Source: Halorubrum xinjiangense
GTDB taxonomy: Archaea > Halobacteriota > Halobacteria > Halobacteriales > Haloferacaceae
Reading direction: 5' to 3'
NCBI RefSeq assembly: GCF_900102375.1
Contig: NZ_FNBO01000014.1
Span: forward strand, 1-64,000
DNA length: 64,000 nucleotides
The translations under genes were made by a program, and so were the position numbers. How positions within the stretch are numbered: the first letter of the stretch is position 1; the number at the start of each line of letters is the position of its first letter. Under the pieces are notes generated by a model, which did not search any database, had not been told where the DNA came from, and saw only the letters and a program-made list of their open reading frames with translations. Shown in pieces: positions 12,322 to 21,035 of this stretch.

Positions 12322-12501
12322 TCACTGGAACTGCTTGACGGCCTCAAGGTCGCGCTCCGTTCGCATGAACTCGGTCAGGCGGCGCGTCGCGTGACACGCC
12401 GAACAGCTGAAGTTAGACCGGAGATCCTGAAGGTCGGCGGGGTTGTCCTGCCACTCCTTGCCGCACTCCGGACAGACGAGCCTAACGAACGCGTCAACCA
12501 T
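12322..12501 (-). CDS. 59-residue zinc-ribbon protein
   Basis: This short gene is read on the minus strand from the ATG at 12499-12501 to the TGA at 12322-12324. The protein begins MVDAFVRLVCPECGKEWQ and continues to a second pair in FSCSACHATRRLTEF. The two knuckles CPEC and CSAC make a clear four-cysteine zinc ribbon, and the rest is polar and helical. It is probably a nucleic-acid or protein adaptor. It lies between the UPF0058 gene and the first TFB gene, all on the minus strand. It is too small for routine ORF cut-offs, but the cysteine pattern and normal codon use make it convincing. Confidence 0.8.
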   Translation of the reverse strand: MVDAFVRLVCPECGKEWQDNPADLQDLRSNFSCSACHATRRLTEFMRTERDLEAVKQFQ

Positions 12502-12600
12502 GTCCTCTCCTACAGCCGGCGGCGTTAAAAACGTAAGTGACGGTGGGGGTCGACCGCCGAGGCGTTCGTCACGAGCGTCGAACCGGCCCTCGCCGGCGTC

Positions 12601-13665
12601 TCAGGCGCTTACCGTGCCGCTCGCCTCGAGCAGCTCCTTATACCGGTTCCGGATGGTGACCTCCGAGACGTCGGCGACGCCGCTGACCTGGCTCTGGGTC
12701 ACCTTCTCGTTCGACAGCAGCGCCGCGGCGTAGACCGCGGCGGCGGCGAGGCCGACCGGCGACTTGCCGCTCGTGATCCCCGCGTTCGCGGCGTCGTCGA
12801 GCAGTTCGCGGGCGCGCCGCTCGGTCTCCTCCGAGAGGTCGAGCCGCGAGACGAACCGCGGGACGTAGCTCGTCGGGTCCGCGGGCTGGACGCGGAGTCC
12901 GAGTTCGCGGATAACGTAGCGGTACGTCCGGGTGAGCTCCATCTTCTCCACCCGAGAGACCGCCGTGAACTCGTCGAGGCTCCGGGGGTTCCCCACCTGC
13001 CGAGCCGCGGCGTACAGCGCCGCGGTCCCGACGCCCTCGATGGATCGCCCGGGGAGGAGGTTCTCGCTCAGCGCGCGGCGGTAGATGACGGAGGCGGTTT
13101 CGCGGACGTTATCCGGGAGGCCGAGCGCCGAGGCCATCCGATCGATCTCGCCGAGCGCCTGCTTGAGGTTGCGCTCCTTCGAGTCACGGGTGCGGAACCG
13201 CTCGTTCCACGTGCGCAGCCGCTGCATCCGGCGTCGCTGTCGCCCCGAAAGCGACTTGCCGTAGGCGTCTTTGTCCTGCCACCCGATGTTCGTCGAGAGC
13301 CCCTTGTCGTGCATCATGTTCGTCGTCGGGGCGCCGACGCGCGACTTGCTGTCCCGCTCGCCGGAGTTGAACGCGCGCCACTCCGGCCCGCGGTCGACCG
13401 AGTCCTCCTCGACGACGAGCCCGCAGTCGCTACAGACCGTCTCGCCGTGTTCGGTGTCCGTCGCGAGCCGGCCGCCGCACTCGGGACAGGTCGTGGTCCG
13501 CTCGCGGTCGCGCTCGCTCGCCGTCTGCTCTCGGGCGTCCGCCGACTCCTCGGCTGCGGTGTCTGATCTGGTCCGCGTTCGCTCACCGCCTCCGGACGCG
13601 CCGTTGGCGTCCGCGAGTCTCTCTCGTTCCGTGCCGCCGTCGCTGTAGGTGTCTGTCTCTGTCAT
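12601..13665 (-). CDS. tfb: Transcription initiation factor TFB (first copy)
   Basis: The product has 354 residues. After a disordered, charged N-terminus of about 58 residues comes the zinc ribbon with Cys60, Cys63, Cys78 and Cys81. The B-reader/linker follows ([13 protein letters not shown], then VGAPTTNMMHDKGLSTNIGW), and then two cyclin-like repeats. The helix-turn-helix near the end ([21 protein letters not shown]) contacts the BRE. It recruits RNA polymerase with TBP. The N-terminal tail is longer than in the second copy (32928-33881), and the linker differs, so the two factors may serve different promoters. The upstream region contains palindromic AT-rich boxes. Confidence 0.95.
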   Translation of the reverse strand: MTETDTYSDGGTERERLADANGASGGGERTRTRSDTAAEESADAREQTASERDRERTTTCPECGGRLATDTEHGETVCSDCGLVVEEDSVDRGPEWRAFNSGERDSKSRVGAPTTNMMHDKGLSTNIGWQDKDAYGKSLSGRQRRRMQRLRTWNERFRTRDSKERNLKQALGEIDRMASALGLPDNVRETASVIYRRALSENLLPGRSIEGVGTAALYAAARQVGNPRSLDEFTAVSRVEKMELTRTYRYVIRELGLRVQPADPTSYVPRFVSRLDLSEETERRARELLDDAANAGITSGKSPVGLAAAAVYAAALLSNEKVTQSQVSGVADVSEVTIRNRYKELLEASGTVSA

Positions 13666-14064
13666 GGGCTTGCTCCGACGATCCCCCGACGAAAATACAG
13701 CGAGGTCCGCGAATCGCCAGTCTGTTAACGTATAGTTAGTTGCGAGAGTATATAAATCTACCTACGGACATGCGCGGTGAATACCGACTGAAACCACCTG
13801 AGGCGCGGTTTCCGCCGACTCGCCGCCGCGGCCGTGTCGGTGAGGATTCGAGGGATTCGTCGCACGACAGTATATATACTTCACTCTCAGGGCCGCCCCG
13901 AGGGGACGGGACCCGCTCGCGGTTTGGGGTGGCCGGCGACTCGCGGTCGAAGGCGGTCGTCAACTCACGGTCGGCACTCCCTCACCGGTTTCGTCTCACC
14001 GGGAACGCGACCCTGTTCGGATTCTTGTTGAACCGCTTTACGATCCGCTCGTCCGGTCAGTTCT
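13666..14064. other. Intergenic region upstream of tfb with TATA-like palindromes
   Basis: These 399 bases hold no gene that I can support. They carry two AT-rich boxes: AGTATATAAATC at 13747-13758 and a perfect 12-base palindrome AGTATATATACT at 13869-13880. The first could serve the TFB gene (minus strand) with a leader of roughly 60 bases. The second can be read as a TATA box in either direction. A plus-strand ORF crossing here looks like random Arg/Ser-rich sequence and runs antisense into the amidohydrolase. Confidence 0.55.
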
Positions 14065-15375
14065 TCACGCGCTGGCCGCGACGCGCGCGATCGCTCCCGC
14101 TAACACCTCGGTCGCGGCGGCGCAGTCCGCCCAGTCGGTCCACTCGCGGGGGTTGTGCGAAATCCCGTCGCGCGAGGGGGCGAAAAGCAGCGACGCGTCC
14201 GTGACGCGCGCGACCCGCATCGCGTCGTGGGCGGCCCCCGAGTGGAGATCGATCGCCTCGCGCCCGGCGGCGTCGGCGGCGTCGTGGGCGGCCTCGCGGA
14301 GGCGGTCGCTCATCGGCGTCGGCGCGACGTCGAACGGGCGCTCGAACGCCGTCTCGACGCCCCGCTCGCGCTCCAACCGCGCGAGCGAGTCGCGCGCCGC
14401 GTCGACGATCGTCTCCATCGACTCGGCCTCGACGTCGCGGACGTCCACGCCCGCCTCCACGCGCCCGGGGACCACGTTCGTCGCGTTCGGCTCGACCGAC
14501 AGCGACCCGACGGTGCCGACCGCGGAGGGCGAGGAGGACGCCACGACCTCGTTCGCGGCGGCCTCCACGTCTAACACGAACTCGCTCGCGGCCGCGAGCG
14601 CGTCCGTCCGCTCGCCCATCGCGGTCGCGCCCGCGTGGTTCGCCTCGCCCTCGATCGTCGCCTCGCAGTGGGTGATCCCGGTGATCGTCGTCACGACGCC
14701 CGCCGCGGCGCCCGCGTCCTCGAGCGTCGTGTCCTGCTCGACGTGGAGCTCGTAGAACGCCGCCCACGACGCGGGGTCGATCGTCGCCGGGGCGCTGTCG
14801 GCGTCGGTCGGCATGGCGGCGTCGACCGCGCTTCCCCCGCGGTAGCCGATCCGATCGAGCGCCTCGCCGAGCGTCTCCCCCTCCGCGTTCGACAGCGCGA
14901 GCGCCTCGTCGAGCGTCGACTCTCCGGTCGCGACCGTCGAGCCCAGCAGCCCGTTACCGAACGTGCCGCCCTCCTCTTCGGTGAAGCTGACGACGCCGAC
15001 CGGCCGGTCGGGCTCGAAGCCGTCGTCGCGCATCGCGCGGACCGCCTCCAGCGCGGCGTAGACGCCGAGCGGGCCGTCGAAGATCCCGCCCTCGGGGACG
15101 CTGTCGAGGTGGCTGCCGGAAACGACCGGCGCCGCGTCCGGGTCGGCGCTCTCTGGGGTCCACGTCCCGAAGACGTTCCCGACGGCGTCGACCGTCACGT
15201 CGAGATCGGCGTCGCGGAGCCGCTCGACGAGTCGGTCCCTGGCGCGGCGGTTCGCCTCGGTCCCCGTCCGATTCGTTCGGGCGTGCGCCGCCGGATCGTC
15301 CGTCTCGACGCGGCCGAACGCCGCGTTCGCCTCGATGTCCGCGCGGAGCCGGTCCGCGTCGACTGGGAGCTTCAT
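14065..15375 (-). CDS. M20-type Zn-dependent amidohydrolase (N-carbamoyl-amino acid hydrolase/allantoate amidohydrolase family)
   Basis: The enzyme has 436 residues. Predicted metal ligands are visible in the family order: His89 (SGSHLDSVP), Asp100 (GGIFDGPLGV), Glu133/134 (FTEEEGG), His211 (ELHVEQ) and a final His in LHSGAAHDAM near the C-terminus. An inserted dimerisation domain lies between about 215 and 330 (GEANHAGATAMGERTDAL). It should hydrolyse an N-carbamoyl amino acid or ureido compound, releasing ammonia and CO2; the exact substrate cannot be told, and no purine or hydantoin genes are adjacent. The start at ATG 15375 gives the normal N-terminus; the longer ORF upstream is spurious. 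Confidence 0.88.
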   Translation of the reverse strand: MKLPVDADRLRADIEANAAFGRVETDDPAAHARTNRTGTEANRRARDRLVERLRDADLDVTVDAVGNVFGTWTPESADPDAAPVVSGSHLDSVPEGGIFDGPLGVYAALEAVRAMRDDGFEPDRPVGVVSFTEEEGGTFGNGLLGSTVATGESTLDEALALSNAEGETLGEALDRIGYRGGSAVDAAMPTDADSAPATIDPASWAAFYELHVEQDTTLEDAGAAAGVVTTITGITHCEATIEGEANHAGATAMGERTDALAAASEFVLDVEAAANEVVASSSPSAVGTVGSLSVEPNATNVVPGRVEAGVDVRDVEAESMETIVDAARDSLARLERERGVETAFERPFDVAPTPMSDRLREAAHDAADAAGREAIDLHSGAAHDAMRVARVTDASLLFAPSRDGISHNPREWTDWADCAAATEVLAGAIARVAASA

Positions 15376-15461
15376 ACCGGAGCCGGGCGCCGCGGGATCA
15401 AAACGGTTCGGGCTCCGGCGGGGCGCTCGGCGCCGCCCGGATCCCCACCGCGCCGTCCCGG

Positions 15462-15794
15462 TCACTCCCCGCGCCGCGCGAGCCAGTAGCCCGCCGACCC
15501 GAGCCCGAGGCCGGCCGCGAACGATCGGCTCGCCGCGGGGTCGTCGACGGACCGGTCGACCGCGACCCCGAGCGCCGCCCACGCCAGCGCGACGCCGGCG
15601 CTCCGCCCCGGCCCGCTCCGGAACCGCCGACAGCCCGCGACCGCCCGCGAGTGCCGATAGAGGTACCCGACGGCGAATCCCACCGCGAGCGGTCTCGCTC
15701 GTACCCCTCCGTCGATGGCCCGCGACAGCGCGAGCAGGACGGCGCCGCCGAGACACTCGACCGCGGCGCCGACCGCGCGCACCGCATTCGCCAT
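15462..15794 (-). CDS. Small membrane protein of unknown function
   Basis: This 110-residue protein starts MANAVRAVGAAVECLGG and is rich in Ala, Gly and Arg. It has three to four weakly hydrophobic segments (CLGGAVLLALSRAI, PLAVGFAVGYLY, AGVALAWAALGVAV and a final AGLGLGSAGYWLA). It has the look of an integral membrane protein with basic loops. I do not recognise it. The start was chosen at 15794, because the upstream Arg-rich stretch is unlikely to be translated. It is divergent from the small PLDc_N-type gene. Confidence 0.6.
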   Translation of the reverse strand: MANAVRAVGAAVECLGGAVLLALSRAIDGGVRARPLAVGFAVGYLYRHSRAVAGCRRFRSGPGRSAGVALAWAALGVAVDRSVDDPAASRSFAAGLGLGSAGYWLARRGE

Positions 15795-15889
15795 GGGCTG
15801 CGTTCGCACTCGGCGCGAAAATCGGTTTCGCCGAGCGGCCATCGTGGATCCGAAAACACTTGTCGGCGGGCGTCCTCGTTTCGGCCGGC

Positions 15890-16102
15890 ATGTCCCCGTT
15901 GCTCCTCCAAGGCGCGGCCGCCGGAATCGCCCTCCTGATCAGCCTCCTCTTCCTCATCGTCCACCTCGCGATGATCGTGTGGACGTACTCGGACGCGCAG
16001 TCGCGAAGCGACCACCCGCCGATCCTCTGGGCGCTCGTGGTGTTCTTCGCGCCGATCCTCGGGCTGCTCCTGTACCTCATCATCGGTCGGGACTCCTACT
16101 AA
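15890..16102 (+). CDS. PLDc_N-type small membrane protein
   Basis: This 70-residue protein has two transmembrane helices (ALLISLLFLIVHLAMIVW and WALVVFFAPILGLLLYLI). Between them is a short loop with YSDAQSRSDHPP, and it ends in IGRDSY. The arrangement of two helices, a YSDA-type loop and a terminal YLIIGR matches the phospholipase D N-terminal membrane domain family (PLDc_N). There is no phospholipase domain, so it is probably a membrane accessory protein. It is convergent with the cation exchanger at 16172. Confidence 0.8.
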   Translation: MSPLLLQGAAAGIALLISLLFLIVHLAMIVWTYSDAQSRSDHPPILWALVVFFAPILGLLLYLIIGRDSY

Positions 16103-16171
16103 GGCTCCGTCGCCGCGGGCGACAGGTCACCGGCGGTGACGGCCTCGGAGGGTGAGCCGCGCTCGCACCGG

Positions 16172-17200
16172 CTACACGCCTCTGAGAACGCTCGTCGCCC
16201 CGACGGTCTCGGCGACGACCCACGCGACGAACAGCCCGTAGGCCGCGAGCAGCGCGTACGACTCGCGGTCGGTGAGCGCGAGGCTCGTCCGGAGCGTCAC
16301 GAAAAGCAGGACGGTCGCGCCCGTCAACACGCCGAGCATCGGCACCGCCGTCGAGAAGTTCACGGCGACCTCGCCGACGATCAGCACGCCGAGCGGGATC
16401 GCGACGAGCAGGTCGAAGGTGTTCGACCCGAGGACGTTGCCGAGGCTGGTCGCACCGCGGTTCTCGCGCGCGGTCCGGACGCTCACCAGCGCGTCCGGCA
16501 CGCTCGTCGCGGCCGCGACCACTGTGACGCCGGCGAGAAACTCGGGGATCCCGAAGGTGACGCCGAGCGACTCCACCGACGCCACGAGCCGCTCGACGGT
16601 GATGACGATGAGCCCGAGCCCGGCCGCCAGCCTCGCCCACTCACGGCGGACGTCGACCCCGTCGCGCACGCGCTCGATCTCGGCGTCGCCGACGTCCTCG
16701 TACTGGATGAAGAGGTAGAGCCCGTACAGCGCGAGCGGGATGACCGCGAGGGAGCGGTTCATCGTCCCGACGATCGGGTCCGTCGAGACCGGGAAGTAGA
16801 TGACCGCGAGCGCGAACGTCACGACCAGCGCCGACACCGCGAGCATGTAGAACTGCGCCTCCTTGTACACGATCGCCCGGTTGGCCTCCAGCTCGCCGTC
16901 GCCGCCGAGTCCGGACGCTGCGGGGATCACGAGGACGTTGAAGATGGCCGACCCGACGAGCGCGCCGACTCCCATGTCGAAGACGCCGGTGAGGGCGGTG
17001 ACGAGCACGCTCACCAGCTCCGGGAAGCTCGACCCGACCGCGACGACGATCGACCCCTGGACCACGGCCGGGAGCCCGTAGTACCCGGAGAGCGATTCGG
17101 CCGCCGCCTCCAACCAGCCGCTTCCGAGCCAGATGAGCCCCGTCGCCGCGGCGATCACGAGGACGTGGACGATCGGCGCGTCCGGGAGGACTCCCGTCAC
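16172..17200 (-). CDS. CaCA-family sodium/calcium-type exchanger
   Basis: This is a 342-residue membrane protein with about ten helices and the two characteristic alpha repeats. The first holds GSSFPELVSVLVTAL and GALVGSAIFNVL; the second holds ATSVPDALVSVRTA and GNVLGSNTFDLL. These repeats build the cation site of Na+/Ca2+ and H+/cation exchangers. The ion is not certain. The start codon lies 3 bases after the malQ stop, so it is probably cotranscribed with malQ; the link to sugar metabolism is unexplained. Confidence 0.9.
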   Translation of the reverse strand: MTGVLPDAPIVHVLVIAAATGLIWLGSGWLEAAAESLSGYYGLPAVVQGSIVVAVGSSFPELVSVLVTALTGVFDMGVGALVGSAIFNVLVIPAASGLGGDGELEANRAIVYKEAQFYMLAVSALVVTFALAVIYFPVSTDPIVGTMNRSLAVIPLALYGLYLFIQYEDVGDAEIERVRDGVDVRREWARLAAGLGLIVITVERLVASVESLGVTFGIPEFLAGVTVVAAATSVPDALVSVRTARENRGATSLGNVLGSNTFDLLVAIPLGVLIVGEVAVNFSTAVPMLGVLTGATVLLFVTLRTSLALTDRESYALLAAYGLFVAWVVAETVGATSVLRGV

Positions 17201-17203
17201 GGG

Positions 17204-18694
17204 TCAGCGAACGTGCTTCCCCGCCAGTTCCCACAGCCGGTCAGCGATCGCGTCGTCGAGCGCGTCGCGCGTGACGCGCCACTCCCAGTTGCCGTCTAGG
17301 GTCCCCGGCTCGTTGAACCGCGACTCGCTGCCGAGCCCGAGCAGGTCTTGAACCGTCGTCACGGCGAGGATCGCGTCCGAGCCCCACACCGCGTCGATTA
17401 TCGCCCACTCGGACGGCTCGTCGGGATCGGAGCCGACGTTGTACCGGAAACAGTCGCGCTGCTCGGCCGGGAGATCCTCGAAGTAGCCGGCCCACGTGTC
17501 CGTGTCGTGCGTCGAGGTGTAGCCGACGACGCCCTCGCCGTAGTGCATCGGCTGGTACTCGTCCCCCTCGGCGCACCAGTCGGCGTACTGCGGGACGCGC
17601 ATCCCCGGGAAGCCGAACTCGGCCATCAGCTCGTCCATCGCCGGATCCTCGAAGCCGAGGTCCTCGGCGATGAACGGGGCCTCACCGAGCTCGCGCTCGA
17701 CCGTCTCGAACAGGTCGCGGCCCGGGCCGTCGCGCCACTCGCCGTCCGCGGGGTCGTCGCTGTCGGCCGGGATCGCCCAGTAGTTCACGAACCCGAGGAA
17801 GTGGTCGAGCCGCGCCACGTCCGCGAGCTCGAACAGCCGGCGGAACCGGTCGAGCCACCAGTCGTACCCCGACTCGGCGAGCCGCTCCCAGTCGTACAGC
17901 GGGTTCCCCCAGCGCTGGCCGGTGTCGCCCGCGTTCGGCGGGACGCCCGCCACCGCAGTCGGGCGGTTCCCCTCGTCGAGCCGGAACGCCTCCGGGCTCG
18001 CCCATACGTCCGCGGAGTCGAGCGCGACGTAGATGGGCACGTCGCCGACGATCGACACCCCCTCCTCGGCCGCGACCGCGCGCAGGTCGCGCCACTGGCG
18101 GTCGAACGTCCACTGGACGAACTCGCGGAACCGGACCTCTCGGGCGTGCTCGTCGCGCGCGTCTGTCAGCGCCTCGGGGTCGCGCGTCCGCAGCGGCTCC
18201 GGCCACTCGGTCCAGACGTCCTCCGGCCGCGCGTCGGAGAGCGCCCGGAACAGCGCGTAATCCGCGAGCCACGGCTCGCGCTCGCGGAACTCGTCTATCG
18301 CCGCGCGGTCGGCCTCGGTCGCCCGCTCCTCGAACCGCTCGAAGGCAGTTCGCAACAGCGGGAGCTTGTACTCGCGGACGGCGTCGTAGTCGACACGGTC
18401 CGCCGGGAAGTCGGGGACCGGCTCCAGGTCCCCCTGGTCGAGCCACCCGTCCTCGACGAGCCCCTCGGGGTCGACGAACAGCGGGTTGCCGGCGAACGCC
18501 GACGGCGACTGGTACGGTGACTCGCCGGCGGCGGCGATGGTCGGGCCGATTGGACATATCTGCCAGTGGTCGACGTCGGCGTCGCCGAGGAACGAGAGGA
18601 ACTCGCGCGCGCCCTCGCCGAGGTCGCCGATCCCGTACGCCCCCGGCAGCGAGGTGACGTGACAGAAGACGCCGTCGGAGCGGTCGAATCGCAT
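17204..18694 (-). CDS. malQ: 4-alpha-glucanotransferase (GH77)
   Basis: This 496-residue enzyme has the full GH77 sequence. It starts RSDGVFCHVTSLPGAYGIGDLG. The nucleophile is Asp297 (RLDHFLGF), the acid/base is Glu344 (IAEDLG) and the transition-state aspartate is Asp397 (TSTHDTDTW), equivalent to the Thermus residues. It transfers maltodextrin segments between alpha-1,4-glucans, releasing glucose. With the GH13 enzyme upstream (95-base gap) and the divergent GH15 protein it makes a cytoplasmic glucan-degradation set. No signal peptide is seen. The start at ATG 18694 matches the family N-terminus. Confidence 0.95.
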   Translation of the reverse strand: MRFDRSDGVFCHVTSLPGAYGIGDLGEGAREFLSFLGDADVDHWQICPIGPTIAAAGESPYQSPSAFAGNPLFVDPEGLVEDGWLDQGDLEPVPDFPADRVDYDAVREYKLPLLRTAFERFEERATEADRAAIDEFREREPWLADYALFRALSDARPEDVWTEWPEPLRTRDPEALTDARDEHAREVRFREFVQWTFDRQWRDLRAVAAEEGVSIVGDVPIYVALDSADVWASPEAFRLDEGNRPTAVAGVPPNAGDTGQRWGNPLYDWERLAESGYDWWLDRFRRLFELADVARLDHFLGFVNYWAIPADSDDPADGEWRDGPGRDLFETVERELGEAPFIAEDLGFEDPAMDELMAEFGFPGMRVPQYADWCAEGDEYQPMHYGEGVVGYTSTHDTDTWAGYFEDLPAEQRDCFRYNVGSDPDEPSEWAIIDAVWGSDAILAVTTVQDLLGLGSESRFNEPGTLDGNWEWRVTRDALDDAIADRLWELAGKHVR

Positions 18695-18789
18695 ACGCCA
18701 CCCTGCGATCCCCACCGACTCAAGCGTTGCGTCCGGACGGGTCGCGCCGCGACGAGATCGGAGTGTGGGACCGGCCGCCGCCCGAGCGC

Positions 18790-20904
18790 TTACTCCTTCT
18801 CGACGGGCACCACAGCCACCTCGTCGACGCGGATCCGCTCGGTCCCGTCGACGTCCTCCACGACGCACCGGTCGTCGGCGATCAGGTCGCGCTCGCCGTG
18901 GTCGACCTCGACTGCGACGCTCGCGTCCGCTGGCGCGAAGTTGAGGACCACGACGAGCTCCTCGTCGCCGTCTCGCCGGCGGAACGCGACCACGTCGTCC
19001 GGGTGGACGTCGCCGCTCGCGACGATCGGCCGCTCCGAGAGGTCGCCGCTCGCGACGTGGTAGCCGACGCGAGACACGTCGCCGCCCGGACCGAGCGCGG
19101 GGTGGGCCCGCCGCGTCTCGAGCAGGCGCTCGTAGCGGTCGCGGACGTCCTCGCGCGCGTGGTCCCACGCGATCGCGTCCCGGCGGCCCCGCTGGCCGAT
19201 CTCCTGGCCCGCATACACCATCGGGACGCCCGGCAGCGTCATGATCGCCGCGCCCGCGGCGGCCGCGGCGGCGTCGCCGCACTCGACGCGGTAGCGCGTC
19301 TCGTCGTGGTTCTCGATGTACTGGAGGAACTCGGCGTGGTCTGGGAACCCGATCTCGGCGCGTTGGTCGACCGCGTCGAGGACGGTCGCCGCGGGCTCCG
19401 CGCCCCGGCCGACCTGCCGGAGCTGGAAGTACAGCGTCGCGTCGAAGTGGACGTCGAACATCCCCTCGTGGAAGCCGGGGATGTACGGGATCGTCTCGTC
19501 CATCAGCAGGAACTCCCGGTCGATGTCCTTCACGCGGTCGCGCAGTTCGCGCCAGAAGGAGTCGGGCACGGCCCACGCCATGTCGCACCGGAACCCGTCG
19601 ACGAGCGGCGCCCACTCGTCGATCACGTCGAGCAGGAACCGCCGCACGTCGAGGTTCGCGTGGTTGAGGTTCGCGATCAGCTCCCAGTCGAAGTAGGTGC
19701 CCGGCTCGCCGGACTCCTGCCACTCGTAGCGGTCGCGGAACGGCGAGTCGGGGTTCCGATACGCGTCTCGGAACCACTCGTGGTCGCGCGCGGTGTGGTT
19801 GGCGACGAAGTCGAACAGCACGCGCATCCCGTGGTCGTGGGCCGTCTCGACGAGCGCCTCGAACTCCTCCCGCTCGCCGAGGTCCTCGGCGGTGTCGAAG
19901 AAGTCGACGATGTTGTAGCCGTGCGGCTTCCCGTCGTGGCCGAGGACCGGCGTGAGCCACAGCGTGTCGACGCCGAGGTCCGCGATCCGCGGGATCCGCT
20001 CGGCGATGGCGTCGAACGCCTCTCCCTCCTCGGCGTCCGCGAAGGTGCGGACGAACACCTCGTAGACGGAGGCGTCGCGCGTCCACGCCGGCGGCTCGTT
20101 GAGCCGGACCGTCTCGAAGTCGGGCGTGTCCGGCGTCAACACCGCCTCGCCCCCCGAGGCGTCGGGAGCCGCGGACGGGCTACTGCCGGCGCGTTCGACG
20201 GCCGCCGCGTCGGCGACGCTGACTCGGGGGTCCTCGCCCGGGTCCCGCGCGACCGCGACGGCGTGAACGCGGAGCCGCTCGGGCACCGCGTCGAGAGGTA
20301 CGCGGAGCTCGCGGCCATCCTCGCTCACGCGGAGCGCGTCCCGCGGGTTCGTGCGCCCCGCCGCGACGGCGTCGGCGACGTCACGGTCGTCGACGACGAA
20401 CGTCACGGAGAGGTCCTCGGCGTCGAACGCCGACTCCGGATTCGGCGTCGGCACCGCGGTGAACACCGCCTCGCCGCCGGCTCCCTCGCCCGCCGGCCGG
20501 GCGTCGTCGCCGAACGCGACGCTCGCGTCCACCCGCACGCGCGGTCGGCCGACCCCCTCGTGCTGCTCACGGGCGGCGTAGTCGACCGGCGCGTCGATGT
20601 CGCCCGCGTCGCGGTCGCGTATCGCGGTGCCGCTCCCGCCCGCGACGTCGACGCCCTCGTAGCTCGCCGGGAACGCGCGGACGGTGAGCAGGTGGTCGCC
20701 GTCCGGCGCGTCGAGCCCGAGTAGGTAGCGGCCCGGCACGTCGGGCGTGAACTCGGTCACGGGGCCGTCGCCCACGGTCGCCTCGCTCTCGGGCGGCGCG
20801 TCCGCGACGCGCCACGCGTACTGCGCATCGGGGTTCGGGTCTCTCGGGGCCAGTTCCGTCCGCTCGCCGGTCGCGAGGAAGCGCGGGGGTCCGGGGTGGT
20901 GCAT
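18790..20904 (-). CDS. GH13 alpha-amylase-family glycosidase
   Basis: The protein has 704 residues. Residues 1-270 form extra N-terminal beta domains with a Gly/Asp-rich linker, the catalytic barrel spans about 285-620, and a short beta domain closes the protein. The four GH13 regions are visible: DFVANHT, GFRCDMAW with nucleophile Asp441, LLMDET with acid/base Glu470, and ENHDE with Asp534. It probably hydrolyses alpha-1,4-linked maltodextrins inside the cell, since there is no signal peptide. Similarity is closest to neopullulanase/cyclomaltodextrinase-type enzymes. It heads the minus-strand run GH13-malQ-exchanger and is divergent from the GH15 gene with 131 bases between. Confidence 0.9.
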   Translation of the reverse strand: MHHPGPPRFLATGERTELAPRDPNPDAQYAWRVADAPPESEATVGDGPVTEFTPDVPGRYLLGLDAPDGDHLLTVRAFPASYEGVDVAGGSGTAIRDRDAGDIDAPVDYAAREQHEGVGRPRVRVDASVAFGDDARPAGEGAGGEAVFTAVPTPNPESAFDAEDLSVTFVVDDRDVADAVAAGRTNPRDALRVSEDGRELRVPLDAVPERLRVHAVAVARDPGEDPRVSVADAAAVERAGSSPSAAPDASGGEAVLTPDTPDFETVRLNEPPAWTRDASVYEVFVRTFADAEEGEAFDAIAERIPRIADLGVDTLWLTPVLGHDGKPHGYNIVDFFDTAEDLGEREEFEALVETAHDHGMRVLFDFVANHTARDHEWFRDAYRNPDSPFRDRYEWQESGEPGTYFDWELIANLNHANLDVRRFLLDVIDEWAPLVDGFRCDMAWAVPDSFWRELRDRVKDIDREFLLMDETIPYIPGFHEGMFDVHFDATLYFQLRQVGRGAEPAATVLDAVDQRAEIGFPDHAEFLQYIENHDETRYRVECGDAAAAAAGAAIMTLPGVPMVYAGQEIGQRGRRDAIAWDHAREDVRDRYERLLETRRAHPALGPGGDVSRVGYHVASGDLSERPIVASGDVHPDDVVAFRRRDGDEELVVVLNFAPADASVAVEVDHGERDLIADDRCVVEDVDGTERIRVDEVAVVPVEKE

Positions 20905-21035
20905 GTGACGCCCATCGACGCCCGGGGCCTTCGGTGTTGCTCTTGTTTCGGGGTCTCCTCGGGCGGCGACGCTCGGCGTTGCGCGGTCTCCGCCGCGGTC
21001 GTCAAGGCTTTTACTCCGGCAGTCGCAGGGCGGGT

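Noticed and set aside
12147-12347. 66-residue minus-strand ORF with NDHPVPLP repeats
   Set aside because: It is produced by the 24-bp tandem repeat. There is no conserved context; codon use elsewhere is random.
13740-14204. 154-residue plus-strand ORF upstream of the amidohydrolase
   Set aside because: It is Arg/Ser-rich, has no motif and is antisense to the amidohydrolase C-terminus.
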